Below, piece by piece: positions 34,831 through 43,377 of a stretch of 64,000 nucleotides of DNA; the first letter of the stretch is position 1, and each line of letters starts with the position of its first letter. The notes under the pieces were generated by a model. It was not told the DNA's origin and ran no database searches. It saw nothing but the letters and a program-made list of their open reading frames with translations. The DNA comes from Actinomadura terrae (lineage in GTDB: Bacteria; Actinomycetota; Actinomycetes; Streptosporangiales; Streptosporangiaceae). The translations under genes and the position numbers were made by a program. The DNA lies in contig NZ_JAICDG010000009.1 in NCBI RefSeq assembly GCF_022751215.1, positions 1-64,000 of the forward strand, given 5' to 3'.

Positions 34831-35802
34831 TCAGCCCTCCGTCTCGGGCGGGAGCGACGGCACGGCGCCGCGCGGCAGCACGAGCACCGGGCACGGCGCC
34901 GCGCGGACGATCTTGCCGGAGCCCTCGCCGAGGAACACCTTGCGCAGCGGGCCGTCGTTGCTGGACAGGCAGGCCAGTACCTCCCCCGGCAGCATGTCGC
35001 AGGAGCCGAGGGCCGCGGTGACACCGGTCCCCACGACGGCCTCGGTCTCCACGTCGGCCTCGCCCAGGGTGCCCGCGCCGCTCACCCCGCCCGGGGCGTC
35101 CGGATCGTCGGTGAAGAGCGCGGCGGCCTGGGCCAGGCTCTCCTCCGCCTGGGCGAGCTGCCGGGCCATGAGGTCCCCCGCGTCCCGGAACCGCCCCGCG
35201 AGGCCGGGCGGGCGCAGCACCAAGGTCAGCAGCCGGATCGGCAGCCCGAGCAGCCGCGCGAGCCCCGCGGCCGAGGCGAGCGGCCCGCCCGCGTCGCGGT
35301 GCCGCCAGTAGGCGATGGTGAGCCGCTCGAACCGGGGCGGCGCCTCCTCGGCGTAGCCGCGCGGCGCGAGCAGGACGGGCACCGGCGAGCCGTGCAGCAG
35401 CTGGTCGGCGGTGCTGCCGATGGCGATCCGGCCCCGGCGGCCGCGCGGCGCGGAGCCGATCACGATCAGCCCGGCGCCGGTGTCGCGGGCGATCTCGATC
35501 AGCCCGCGCCCGCTGCCCCGGTGGGCGTGAACGCGCCGGGTCACGCCGTCCCGGAGGGAGAGCGGGTAGAGGTGGTCCACCGCCCGGTCGAGCGCGGCGT
35601 CGGCGCGTTCCCGCAGGTAGGCCACCCATTCGGCGTCGACCGACCCGGGGCCGCGGGTGCGCCAGCCGGGCGGGTGGACGTGGGCCACGGTCAGCGAGGC
35701 CCCGGCCGCCCGGACGAACCGCGACGCCAGGGCCAGCGCGTCGTCGCCGCGGTCGTCGGGCGCGTACCCGACGAGGACGCGCATGCCACCGGGCTCGCTC
35801 AT
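34831..35802 (-). CDS. Tandem universal stress protein
   Basis: This 323-aa protein contains two UspA-like halves. The first keeps the nucleotide-binding signature LIVIGSAPRGRRGRIAIGST near residue 115 and VPVLLAPRG. The second half ends CPVLVLPRGAVPS but lacks a clear G-x2-G-x9-G-S/T motif (it has GEGSGKIVRAAPCPV), so only one half may bind ATP well. Its ATG overlaps the stop of the amino-acid permease gene by 4 bp, placing it in the arc operon. It may link arginine fermentation to hypoxic or starvation stress. Confidence 0.88.
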   Translation of the reverse strand: MSEPGGMRVLVGYAPDDRGDDALALASRFVRAAGASLTVAHVHPPGWRTRGPGSVDAEWVAYLRERADAALDRAVDHLYPLSLRDGVTRRVHAHRGSGRGLIEIARDTGAGLIVIGSAPRGRRGRIAIGSTADQLLHGSPVPVLLAPRGYAEEAPPRFERLTIAYWRHRDAGGPLASAAGLARLLGLPIRLLTLVLRPPGLAGRFRDAGDLMARQLAQAEESLAQAAALFTDDPDAPGGVSGAGTLGEADVETEAVVGTGVTAALGSCDMLPGEVLACLSSNDGPLRKVFLGEGSGKIVRAAPCPVLVLPRGAVPSLPPETEG

Positions 35803-37331
35803 GGGTTCTCCTCCCTGTCCCCGGGGGCGTTCCCGGAAGAGTTCCCGGGGTCACGGTCATCGGGGGCGCGGTTGCGGGGGGCGAGCCGCGAGTGGCGCCG
35901 CCCGTAGAGGGCGTAGGCGGCCAGCCCGACGAGCGTCCACAGCAGGAACACCACCCAGGTCACGCCGCCGAGGCCGGCCATCAGGTACACGCAGAACCCG
36001 ACGCCGAGCAGCGGTGTGACCGGGTAGAACGGCGTCCGGAAGCTGCGCGGCAGATCGGGCCTGGTCCGCCGCAGCACGATCACGCCGACGCTGACCATCG
36101 CGAACGCGAACAGCGTGCCGATACTGGTGGCGTCCACGAGGCGGCCGAGCGGGACCGCGGCGGCGAGCACGGCGATGAACGCGGCGACGATGAGGGTGTT
36201 GGCGACGGGCACGGCGCGGTTCGGGCTGACCTTCTGGAACACGGGCGGGACGAGGCCGTCCCGCGACATGGCGAACAGGATGCGGGTCTGCCCGTACATG
36301 ACGGTGAGGACGACGCTGGCGATCGCGACGACCGCGCCGAGCGAGAGGATCATGGACGGCCAGGAGCGCCCGGTCGCCTCGTCCAGCACCCGCGCGAGCG
36401 ACGCCTCCGATCCCGACAGCTCGAACCGGGTCCAGTGCATCGCGCCGACGGCGGCGAGCCCGACGAGCACGTACACGACGGTCACGATCGCCAGCGAGAG
36501 CACGATGGCCAGCGGCAGGTCGCGCCGGGGGTTGCGGGCCTCCTCCCCGGCGGTGGACGCGGCGTCGAAGCCGATGTAGGAGAAGAACACCTTCGACCCG
36601 GCGGCACTGATCCCGGCCCAGCCCATCGGCGCGAACGGCGCCAGGTTCCCGCCCCGGAACGCGGTGAAGGCGACCGCGCAGAAGAACAGCAGCACGCCGA
36701 TCTTGAGAAACACCATGATCGTGTTGGCGGCGGCGCTCTCGGACGTGCCGCGCAGGAGCAGCAGCGTCGCGATCGCCACCACGGCGACGCCGGGCAGGTT
36801 GACGACGCCGCCCTCGCCCGGCGAGCTGCTGACCGCCGCCGGCATCGTGACGTCGAGCGCGCTGCCGAAGAACTCGTTGAGGTAGGAGCCCCAGCCGACC
36901 GCGACCGCCGACACCGAGACCGCGTACTCCAGCAGCAGGCACCACCCGCACACCCACGCGACCAGCTCGCCGAGCGTCGCGTAGGCGTAGGAGTAGGACG
37001 ACCCGGACACCGGGATCGTCCCGGCCAGCTCGGCGTAGGACAGGGCGGAGAACAGGGCGGTGACCGCCGCGAGCACGAACGCCAGCACGACCGCGGGTCC
37101 CGCCCTCGGCACCGCCTCGCCCAGCACGACGAAGATGCCCGTGCCGAGCGTCGCGCCGACGCTGAACAGCGTGAGCTGGAGCAGGCTCATCGAGCGCCGC
37201 AGCTCACCGCCCTCGCCCCGGCCGCCCTCGGCGACGATCCGGTCGACGGGCTTGGTCCGCAGCAGCTCCCGTACCAGCCCGCGCACAGGACCTTCCGGGG
37301 TGCCGCCCGTGGGGCTCGCGGTGGTGGTCAC
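35799..37331 (-). CDS. APC-family amino acid permease
   Basis: This 510-aa protein has about twelve hydrophobic helices and the APC signature GATLGTGIFVVLGEAVPRAGPA in its first helix region (residues 46-67). It resembles cationic amino-acid permeases (CAT/YfnA type). Its place after arcB and arcC suggests arginine/ornithine transport, taking the role of ArcD, although it is not an ArcD homologue by eye. The GTG start overlaps the arcC stop by 4 bp (GTGA), and usp follows with another 4-bp overlap. Confidence 0.9.
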   Translation of the reverse strand: MTTTASPTGGTPEGPVRGLVRELLRTKPVDRIVAEGGRGEGGELRRSMSLLQLTLFSVGATLGTGIFVVLGEAVPRAGPAVVLAFVLAAVTALFSALSYAELAGTIPVSGSSYSYAYATLGELVAWVCGWCLLLEYAVSVSAVAVGWGSYLNEFFGSALDVTMPAAVSSSPGEGGVVNLPGVAVVAIATLLLLRGTSESAAANTIMVFLKIGVLLFFCAVAFTAFRGGNLAPFAPMGWAGISAAGSKVFFSYIGFDAASTAGEEARNPRRDLPLAIVLSLAIVTVVYVLVGLAAVGAMHWTRFELSGSEASLARVLDEATGRSWPSMILSLGAVVAIASVVLTVMYGQTRILFAMSRDGLVPPVFQKVSPNRAVPVANTLIVAAFIAVLAAAVPLGRLVDATSIGTLFAFAMVSVGVIVLRRTRPDLPRSFRTPFYPVTPLLGVGFCVYLMAGLGGVTWVVFLLWTLVGLAAYALYGRRHSRLAPRNRAPDDRDPGNSSGNAPGDREENP

Positions 37332-38266
37332 AGCGTGCTCTCCAGCGGCCAGGTCGCGTTCGGGGTGATGATCGTCCCGGCCGTCCCGGCCAGAATCCGC
37401 TCGCACTGGTCGAGCGTCCCGATCGCGGCCATGTCGCCGGTCCGCTCGACGAACCCGGCGGCGGCCTCGACCTTCGGCCCCATCGACCCGGCGGGGAACT
37501 CCTCGGCGCGCAGCTCGTGCGGGGTGGTGTGCCCGATGCCCTCCTGCCTGGACGTCCCGAAGTGCCGCATGACCTGCGGGACGTCGGTGAGGATCAGCAG
37601 CGCGTCCACCTCCAGCGTCTCGGCCAGGACGGACGCGGTGAGGTCCTTGTCGATCACCGCCTCGACGCCCTCCAGCCGCCCGACGTCGTTGCGGACGACC
37701 GGGATGCCCCCGCCGCCCGCGCAGACCACGACCGCCCCGCTGCGGACGAGCAGCCGGATCAGCCGGGTCTCGATCACCCGCTGCGGCCGCGGCGAGGGCA
37801 CGACGCGGCGCCAACCGTCGTCGCCGTCCTGCGCGATCCTCCAGCCGTACTCGGCGGCCAGCCGCTCCGCCTCCGCGCGCGGGTAGACCTGGCCGACGAA
37901 CTTGGTGGGACGCTCGAACGCCGGATCGACCGCCGACACCAGCGTCTGGTTGATCATGGCGACGACCTGGCGGCCGGGCAGCGCGTTCTGGAGGGCCTGG
38001 AGCATCCAGTAGCCGATCATCCCCTGGGTCTCGGCACCGATCGTGTCCAGCGGATAGGGGCGGGTCAGCGCGGGGTCGTTCACGCTCTCCAGCGACAGCA
38101 CCCCGACCTGCGGGCCGTTGCCGTGCGTGACGATCAGCTCGTGCCGTTCGGCGAGCGGCGCCAGCGCCCGCACGGCCGTGTCCACGTTGGCTCGCTGGAG
38201 GTCGCTGTCGGGCGTGTCGCCCCGCTTGACCAGCGCGTTCCCTCCGAGCGCGACCAGTACGCGCAT
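37328..38266 (-). CDS. arcC: Carbamate kinase
   Basis: This 312-aa enzyme makes ATP and carbamate-derived CO2 and ammonia from carbamoyl phosphate. Family motifs are MRVLVALGGNALVKRG, THGNGPQVG, VVCAGGGGIPVV and IDKDLTA. The ATG at 38266 follows AAGGG and gives the conserved N-terminus. It lies 138 bp downstream of arcB and is coupled to the permease gene. Confidence 0.95.
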   Translation of the reverse strand: MRVLVALGGNALVKRGDTPDSDLQRANVDTAVRALAPLAERHELIVTHGNGPQVGVLSLESVNDPALTRPYPLDTIGAETQGMIGYWMLQALQNALPGRQVVAMINQTLVSAVDPAFERPTKFVGQVYPRAEAERLAAEYGWRIAQDGDDGWRRVVPSPRPQRVIETRLIRLLVRSGAVVVCAGGGGIPVVRNDVGRLEGVEAVIDKDLTASVLAETLEVDALLILTDVPQVMRHFGTSRQEGIGHTTPHELRAEEFPAGSMGPKVEAAAGFVERTGDMAAIGTLDQCERILAGTAGTIITPNATWPLESTL

Positions 38267-38327
38267 ACCCTTCGCCCGTCCCTCCCGGCCGGCCGGACCG
38301 CCGCGCCGACCGCCTCGCCGACCGCCT

Positions 38328-38379
38328 CGGCCGCATGTCTCAGCCGAATGTCTCAGCCGCATGTCTCGGCCGATTGTCT
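38328..38379. repeat. Tandem 13-bp repeat (x4) between arcB and arcC
   Basis: Four consecutive 13-bp units follow the consensus CRGCCGMATGTCT (38328-38340, 38341-38353, 38354-38366, 38367-38379), the last ending ATTGTCT. The array ends 62 bp before the arcC start. A 13-bp unit cannot keep a reading frame, so it is non-coding. Confidence 0.9.
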
Positions 38380-38404
38380 CGGGCGGACTGCCGCGACGCC
38401 CCGG

Positions 38405-39406
38405 TCAGCCGAGCGTCGCGACCATGACCGCCTTGATCGTGTGCATCCGGTTCTCCGCCTCGTCGAACACGATCGAGGCGTCGGACTCGAAGACCTCCTC
38501 GGTCACCTCCAGCTCGTCCAGCCCGGTCCGCTGAAAGACCGCCTCCCCTACCGACGTCTCCCGGTCGTGGAAGGACGGCAGGCAGTGCATGAACCTCGCG
38601 CGCGGATTCCCCGTCGCCTCCATCACGGCCGCGTTCACCTGGTAGGGGCGGAGCAGCGCGATCCGCTCGTCCCAGATCTCCTCGGGCTCGCCCATCGACA
38701 CCCAGATATCGGTGAGGACGAAGTCGGCGCCCCGGACGCCCTCTTCGACGTCCTCGCCGATGCTGATCCGCGCGCCGGTCGCGGCCGCGACCTCGCGGGC
38801 GGGCTTGACGACGGTGGCCTCGTCCGGCCAGAGCGCGCGGGGCGCGACGATCCGGACGTCCATGCCGAGCAGCGCGCCCGCCACCACGTAGGAGTTGCCC
38901 ATGTTGCTGCGGGCGTCGCCCAGGTAGGCGTAGGCGATCTCGTGCGCGGGCTTGTCGCTGTGCTCGCGCATCGTAAGCATGTCGGCGAGCATCTGCGTCG
39001 GGTGCCAGTTGTCGGTCAGCCCGTTGTAGACCGGCACGCCGGAGTACTCGGCGAGCTCCTCCAGGTGCCGCTGGCTGCCGCCGCGGAACTCGATGGCGTC
39101 GAACATCCGCCCGAGGACACGCGCGGTGTCCTTGATCGACTCCTTGTGGCCGATCTGGGCGTGGCCCGGATCGAGGTAGGTGGTGTGGGCGCCCTGGTCG
39201 CGCGCCGCGACCTCGAACGCGCAGCGCGTCCTGGTCGAGGTCTTCTCGAAGATGAGCGCGATGTTCCGGCCACTCAGCCGGGGCCGCTCCGTCCCGCCGC
39301 GTTTGGCGGCCTTCAGCTCCGCCGCCAGGCCGATCAGGAAGCCGAACTCTTTCGGTGAGAAGTCCAGTTCCCGGAGAAGGCTGCGCCCCCGCAGGTTGTA
39401 CGCCAT
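38405..39406 (-). CDS. arcB: Ornithine carbamoyltransferase (catabolic type)
   Basis: This 333-aa enzyme interconverts citrulline plus phosphate with ornithine and carbamoyl phosphate. It has the carbamoyl-phosphate motif EKTSTRTRCAFEVAA, NGLTDNWHPTQMLADM and the active-site MHCLPSFHD. With arcC next to it, it most likely works in the catabolic arginine deiminase direction. No arcA lies in the window. Length and start (MAYNLRGRSLLRELDFS) are normal. Confidence 0.93.
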   Translation of the reverse strand: MAYNLRGRSLLRELDFSPKEFGFLIGLAAELKAAKRGGTERPRLSGRNIALIFEKTSTRTRCAFEVAARDQGAHTTYLDPGHAQIGHKESIKDTARVLGRMFDAIEFRGGSQRHLEELAEYSGVPVYNGLTDNWHPTQMLADMLTMREHSDKPAHEIAYAYLGDARSNMGNSYVVAGALLGMDVRIVAPRALWPDEATVVKPAREVAAATGARISIGEDVEEGVRGADFVLTDIWVSMGEPEEIWDERIALLRPYQVNAAVMEATGNPRARFMHCLPSFHDRETSVGEAVFQRTGLDELEVTEEVFESDASIVFDEAENRMHTIKAVMVATLG

Positions 39407-39627
39407 GTCGCCCGGGCCTCCGTCCCTCGTGACGTCTTCCGTGGTCGTGGGGACGAGCCATGCGGCGTACGACCCTTACCGTCCGGGGGCTACCCGGCAC
39501 CTGATCAACGAAACGCGCCCCGCGTGCACCCGGAGTGCGGACAGGCGCGGACCCGGAGGGCGGACGGGCGCGCCGAGCGGTGGTGCCGGACGCGGGGCCG
39601 TCCGGGCCCGGACCTAAACTCATCTGC

Positions 39628-40554
39628 ATGACACCCCCCGGAGACGGCGCGGTCGAGCTGGACACGCTCGTCAAGCGCTACGGCACGGCGACGGCCGTGG
39701 ACGGCCTGTCGCTGAGCGCCGCCCGGGGCGCCGTCACGGCGCTGCTCGGGCCGAACGGGGCGGGCAAGACCACCACGATCGAGATCTGCGAGGGGTTCCG
39801 CCGCGCCGACGCCGGGACCGTCCGCGTCCTCGGCCTGGACCCCGTCGCCGACGCCCGGGCCCTGAAACCGCGCGTCGGGGTCATGCCGCAGTCGGGCGGC
39901 GTGCCGGGCACGGCGCGGGCCGGGGAGTTCCTCCGGCTGGTCGCCTCCTTCCACGCCACCCCCCTCGACCCGGACGCGCTGCTCGCGCGGCTCGGCCTCA
40001 CCGGGCAGGCCCGCACCCAGTACCGGCGGCTGTCGGGCGGGCAGCAGCAGCGGCTGTCGCTGGCGGTCGCCGTGGTCGGACGTCCCGAGCTGGTCTTCCT
40101 CGACGAGCCCACCACCGGCCTCGACCCGCAGGCCAGGCACGCCACCTGGGAGCTGGTCGAGGGGCTGCGCGCCGCCGGGGCGTCGGTCGTGCTCACCACC
40201 CACAACATGGACGAGGCCGAGCGACTCGCCGACCGGGTCGTCATCGTCGACCACGGCAGGGTCGTCGCGGAGGGCACCCCGGTCGAGCTCACCGGCGCGG
40301 AGCGGCAGCTGCGCTTCCGCGCCCGCCCGGGGCTCGGACTGGAGGAGCTGATCTCCGCGCTGCCCGCCGGGAGCGCCGCCAAGGAGTCGCCCGCCGGGCA
40401 CTACCTGATCGAGGCGGACGTGCGGCCCGAGCTGCTCGCCACCGTCACCGCCTGGTGCGCCTCGCACGGCGTCCTCACCGAGGACCTGCGGATCGAGCGC
40501 CGCACGCTGGAGGACGTCTTTCTGGAGCTGACCGGACGGGAGCTGCGCCCATGA
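39628..40554 (+). CDS. ABC transporter ATP-binding protein
   Basis: This 308-aa ATPase has Walker A GPNGAGKTTTIE, signature LSGGQQQRLSLA and Walker B LVFLDEPTTGLD, plus a DrrA-like C-terminal domain. It pairs with the permease whose ATG overlaps its stop by 4 bp. Such an ATPase/permease pair next to suf and ctaA genes is familiar in actinomycetes; the substrate is not established. It is divergent from arcB. Confidence 0.93.
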   Translation: MTPPGDGAVELDTLVKRYGTATAVDGLSLSAARGAVTALLGPNGAGKTTTIEICEGFRRADAGTVRVLGLDPVADARALKPRVGVMPQSGGVPGTARAGEFLRLVASFHATPLDPDALLARLGLTGQARTQYRRLSGGQQQRLSLAVAVVGRPELVFLDEPTTGLDPQARHATWELVEGLRAAGASVVLTTHNMDEAERLADRVVIVDHGRVVAEGTPVELTGAERQLRFRARPGLGLEELISALPAGSAAKESPAGHYLIEADVRPELLATVTAWCASHGVLTEDLRIERRTLEDVFLELTGRELRP

Positions 40555-41372
40555 CCACCGCCACGCCCGGGGCGTCCGGGGTGCCCGGCGCGCCCGGATC
40601 ACCGGCGGTCGAGCTGGACCTCGCGCCCGCGCCGGGCGCCGTCCCGCTGCCGCGGATGGTGCTGTCCCAGGCCGCCTACGAGTTCCGCACGGTGCTGCGC
40701 AACGGCGAGCAGCTGCTGCTGACCCTGGTCATCCCGGTCGTGCTGCTCACGCTGTTCAGCGCCACCTCACTGCTGGACCTCGGCTCCGGCCGCCGCGTCG
40801 ACTTCCTCGCGCCCGGCATCCTCGCGCTGGCGGTGATGTCCACCGCGTTCACCGGCCAGGCGATCGGCACCGGGTTCGAGCGCCGCTACGGCGTGCTGAA
40901 GCGGCTCGGCGCCACGCCGCTGCCGCGCGGCGGGTTGATCGCCGCCAAGACCCTGACTGTCGTCGCGGTGGAAGCGCTCCAGGCCGCGGTGATCTCCGCG
41001 GTCGCGCTGGCGCTCGGCTGGCACCCGCACGGCGACCCCGTCTCGGTGGTCGCGCTGCTCCTGCTCGGCACCGCCGCCTTCAGCGGGTTCGGCCTGCTGA
41101 TGGCGGGAACGCTCCGCGCCGAGGCGACCCTCGCCGCCGCCAACCTCGTCTACATCCTGCTGCTGGCGGTCGGCGGCGTGGTGTTCCCGCTCGACAAGTT
41201 CCCGGGCGGGGTCCGGGACGTCCTGGAGCTGCTGCCCATCTCGGCGCTGGCGGACGGGCTGCGCCGCGTCCTCCAGCACGGCGCCGCGTTCCCCGGCAAG
41301 CCGCTCCTCGTCCTGGCCGTGTGGGCCGCCGCGGGGCTCGTCCTCGCGGCCCGATTCTTCAGGTGGGAGTGA
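40551..41372 (+). CDS. ABC-2 type transporter permease
   Basis: This 273-aa protein has a Pro/Ala-rich cytosolic N-terminus (about 35 residues) followed by six hydrophobic helices in the ABC-2 arrangement (for example TLVIPVVLLTLFSAT and GFGLLMAGTLRAEATLAAANL). It forms an exporter with the upstream ATPase, whose stop overlaps its ATG (ATGA). The next gene starts 4 bp after its stop. Confidence 0.92.
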   Translation: MTTATPGASGVPGAPGSPAVELDLAPAPGAVPLPRMVLSQAAYEFRTVLRNGEQLLLTLVIPVVLLTLFSATSLLDLGSGRRVDFLAPGILALAVMSTAFTGQAIGTGFERRYGVLKRLGATPLPRGGLIAAKTLTVVAVEALQAAVISAVALALGWHPHGDPVSVVALLLLGTAAFSGFGLLMAGTLRAEATLAAANLVYILLLAVGGVVFPLDKFPGGVRDVLELLPISALADGLRRVLQHGAAFPGKPLLVLAVWAAAGLVLAARFFRWE

Positions 41373-41376
41373 AACG

Positions 41377-42330
41377 GTGGCACTCACCGAGGCGCCCGGC
41401 CCGCCCCTGCGGCGTTCCAGGCGCGGCGCGTCCGCGTTCGGAAGGTTCTCGGTCGGATCACTGTCGCTCGGGTCGGTGCCGCCGCCCGCGCTGATCCTGC
41501 TCGGCATCGTCTCGCTTCAGGTCGGCGCCGGCCTCGCCAAGAACCTCTTCGACCGGCTGCCGCCGAGCTCCGTCGTGTCGATACGGCTGCTGACCTCGGC
41601 GATCGTGCTGGGGTTCCTGGCCCGGGGGGCGCTGCGGACGGTCCTGCGCGACCACTCCCGCAAGAGCCTCGCGATCGCGGCCGGGTTCGGGCTGGCGCTG
41701 GCGCTGATGAACTTCTCCATCTACCAGTCGTTCTCCCGGATCCCGCTCGGCGTCGCGGTGACGATCGAGTTCCTCGGGCCACTGCTGGTCGCGATCGCCG
41801 CGTCCCGGCGTCCGCGCGACCTCGTCTGGGCGGCGCTGGCGGGCACGGGCGTGGTGATGCTGGCCGAGGGCGGCGGCGACGTGGACCTCGTCGGCGTCGG
41901 GTTCGCGCTGCTGGCCGGGGCGTGCTGGGCCGCCTACATCCTGCTCACCGCCGCCACCGGCAGGCGGTTCTCCGGCTCCACCGGCCTCGCCGTCGCCAGC
42001 ATCGTCGGGACGGCGCTGGTCCTGCCGCTCGGCGTCGCGTCCGGCGGCACCGCCCTGCTCGACCCGAAGCTGCTGCTGATCGGCCTCGGCGTCGGGCTGC
42101 TGTCGTCGGTGATCCCCTACTCGCTGGAACTGGAGGCGCTGCGGCGGATGCCCGCCCGCGTCTTCGGCATCCTCATGAGCCTGGAGCCCGCCGTCGCCGC
42201 GCTGGTCGGCGTGACGATCCTCGGAGAGATCCTCGGCGCCCGCCAGTGGGCCGCGATCGGCTGCGTGATCGTCGCCTGCGCGGGCGCCACGCTGAGCCAG
42301 CGGACGCCGCCGGAGGCACCGGAAGCGTGA
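41377..42330 (+). CDS. EamA/DMT-family transporter (RhtA-like)
   Basis: This 317-aa protein has ten hydrophobic helices in two EamA repeats, with the RhtA-like segment PLGVAVTIEFLGPLLVA in the first and SLEPAVAALVGVTILGE in the second. It is likely an exporter of amino acids or related metabolites. The GTG start has GGGAG 8 bp upstream and lies 4 bp after the ABC permease stop, so it is probably cotranscribed. Confidence 0.9.
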   Translation: MALTEAPGPPLRRSRRGASAFGRFSVGSLSLGSVPPPALILLGIVSLQVGAGLAKNLFDRLPPSSVVSIRLLTSAIVLGFLARGALRTVLRDHSRKSLAIAAGFGLALALMNFSIYQSFSRIPLGVAVTIEFLGPLLVAIAASRRPRDLVWAALAGTGVVMLAEGGGDVDLVGVGFALLAGACWAAYILLTAATGRRFSGSTGLAVASIVGTALVLPLGVASGGTALLDPKLLLIGLGVGLLSSVIPYSLELEALRRMPARVFGILMSLEPAVAALVGVTILGEILGARQWAAIGCVIVACAGATLSQRTPPEAPEA

Positions 42331-42448
42331 TTTGCGAAAGCGCGGGACGCGTGACGCGGAAAGCGCCGGAAACGTCCGGGACGTCGCGGACGGGCGCGGC
42401 GCCGTGCGAGGATCAGGACGGACGACCGTCGAGCCGAGAGGAGCCTTC

Positions 42449-43303
42449 GTGACCGGCAGCACCGAGGACCAGGGGACTCCGCCGCAGTTCTCCGAAGCGG
42501 CGATCTTCGAGGTGGGGACGGCGTCGTTCGTCGACTTCCTGCGCCTGCACTCCCCCGGACTGCTGCCCGTCAACCGGCTGCCCGACATCGGGACCGTCCC
42601 CGAGCTGCCGCACGGCACGACCGTCCTCGCGCTGACGTTCCCCGGCGGCGTCATGATGGCAGGGGATCGGCGCGCCACCCAGGGCAACCGCATCGCCTAC
42701 CGCGAGCTTCAGAAGGTGCAGCGCGGCGACGAGTACTCCGCCGTGGCGTTCGCGGGCACGGTCGGGATCGCGCTGGAGATGGTCCGGCTGTTCCAGGTGG
42801 AGCTGGAGCACTACGAGAAGATGGAGACCGTCCCGCTGTCGCTGCCGGCCAAGGCCCGCCGCCTCGGCGCCGTCATCCAGGCCAACCTCGCGCAGGCGTT
42901 GCAGGGCCTCGCGGTCGTCCCGCTGTTCGCCGGGTACGAGCCGGGCGCCGAGACCGGGCGGATCTACTCCTACGACATCACCGGCGCCCCGCAGGAGACC
43001 CGCGGCTTCCACGCCGACGGCTCCGGCTCCCCCTACGCGCTCGGCTCGCTGAAGAAGCTCTACCGGCCCGACCTGTCGATCCGGGACGCGGCGACTGTCA
43101 GCATCCAGGCCCTCTACGACGCCGCCGACGACGACTCCGCCACTGGCGGCCCCGACCGGTCGCGGCGCATCTACCCGACCATCGCCGTCGTCACCGAGGA
43201 CGGCTACCGCGCCCTGCCCGAGGACGAGGTGTCCGAGATCGCCGGGGAGGTCCTCGACGCGCGCCGGAACGCGCCGCGCGGGCCCGTCGCGCCGCTGCGC
43301 TGA
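42449..43303 (+). CDS. prcB: Proteasome beta subunit, stand-alone paralogue
   Basis: This 284-aa protein matches actinobacterial 20S proteasome beta subunits. A 56-residue propeptide ends in PHG, and self-cleavage would expose Thr57 as Thr1 of TTVLALTFPGG. Asp17 (AGDRRAT) and Lys33 (RELQKV) of the mature chain are in place, so the catalytic triad is intact. Later segments (GLAVVPLFAGYE, GSLKKLYRPDLS, ALYDAADDDSATGG) are typical. The usual partners prcA, pup, dop and arc/mpa are absent; neighbours are a transporter and PolX. The GTG start has AGAGGAG upstream. Confidence 0.9.
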   Translation: MTGSTEDQGTPPQFSEAAIFEVGTASFVDFLRLHSPGLLPVNRLPDIGTVPELPHGTTVLALTFPGGVMMAGDRRATQGNRIAYRELQKVQRGDEYSAVAFAGTVGIALEMVRLFQVELEHYEKMETVPLSLPAKARRLGAVIQANLAQALQGLAVVPLFAGYEPGAETGRIYSYDITGAPQETRGFHADGSGSPYALGSLKKLYRPDLSIRDAATVSIQALYDAADDDSATGGPDRSRRIYPTIAVVTEDGYRALPEDEVSEIAGEVLDARRNAPRGPVAPLR

Positions 43304-43377
43304 CGGGGCCGGCGAGGGGACGCCGGGCGGGGCGCTGAGCGCGGGGAACGTCGTACCCGGCTCGTAGACTCGGCCGC

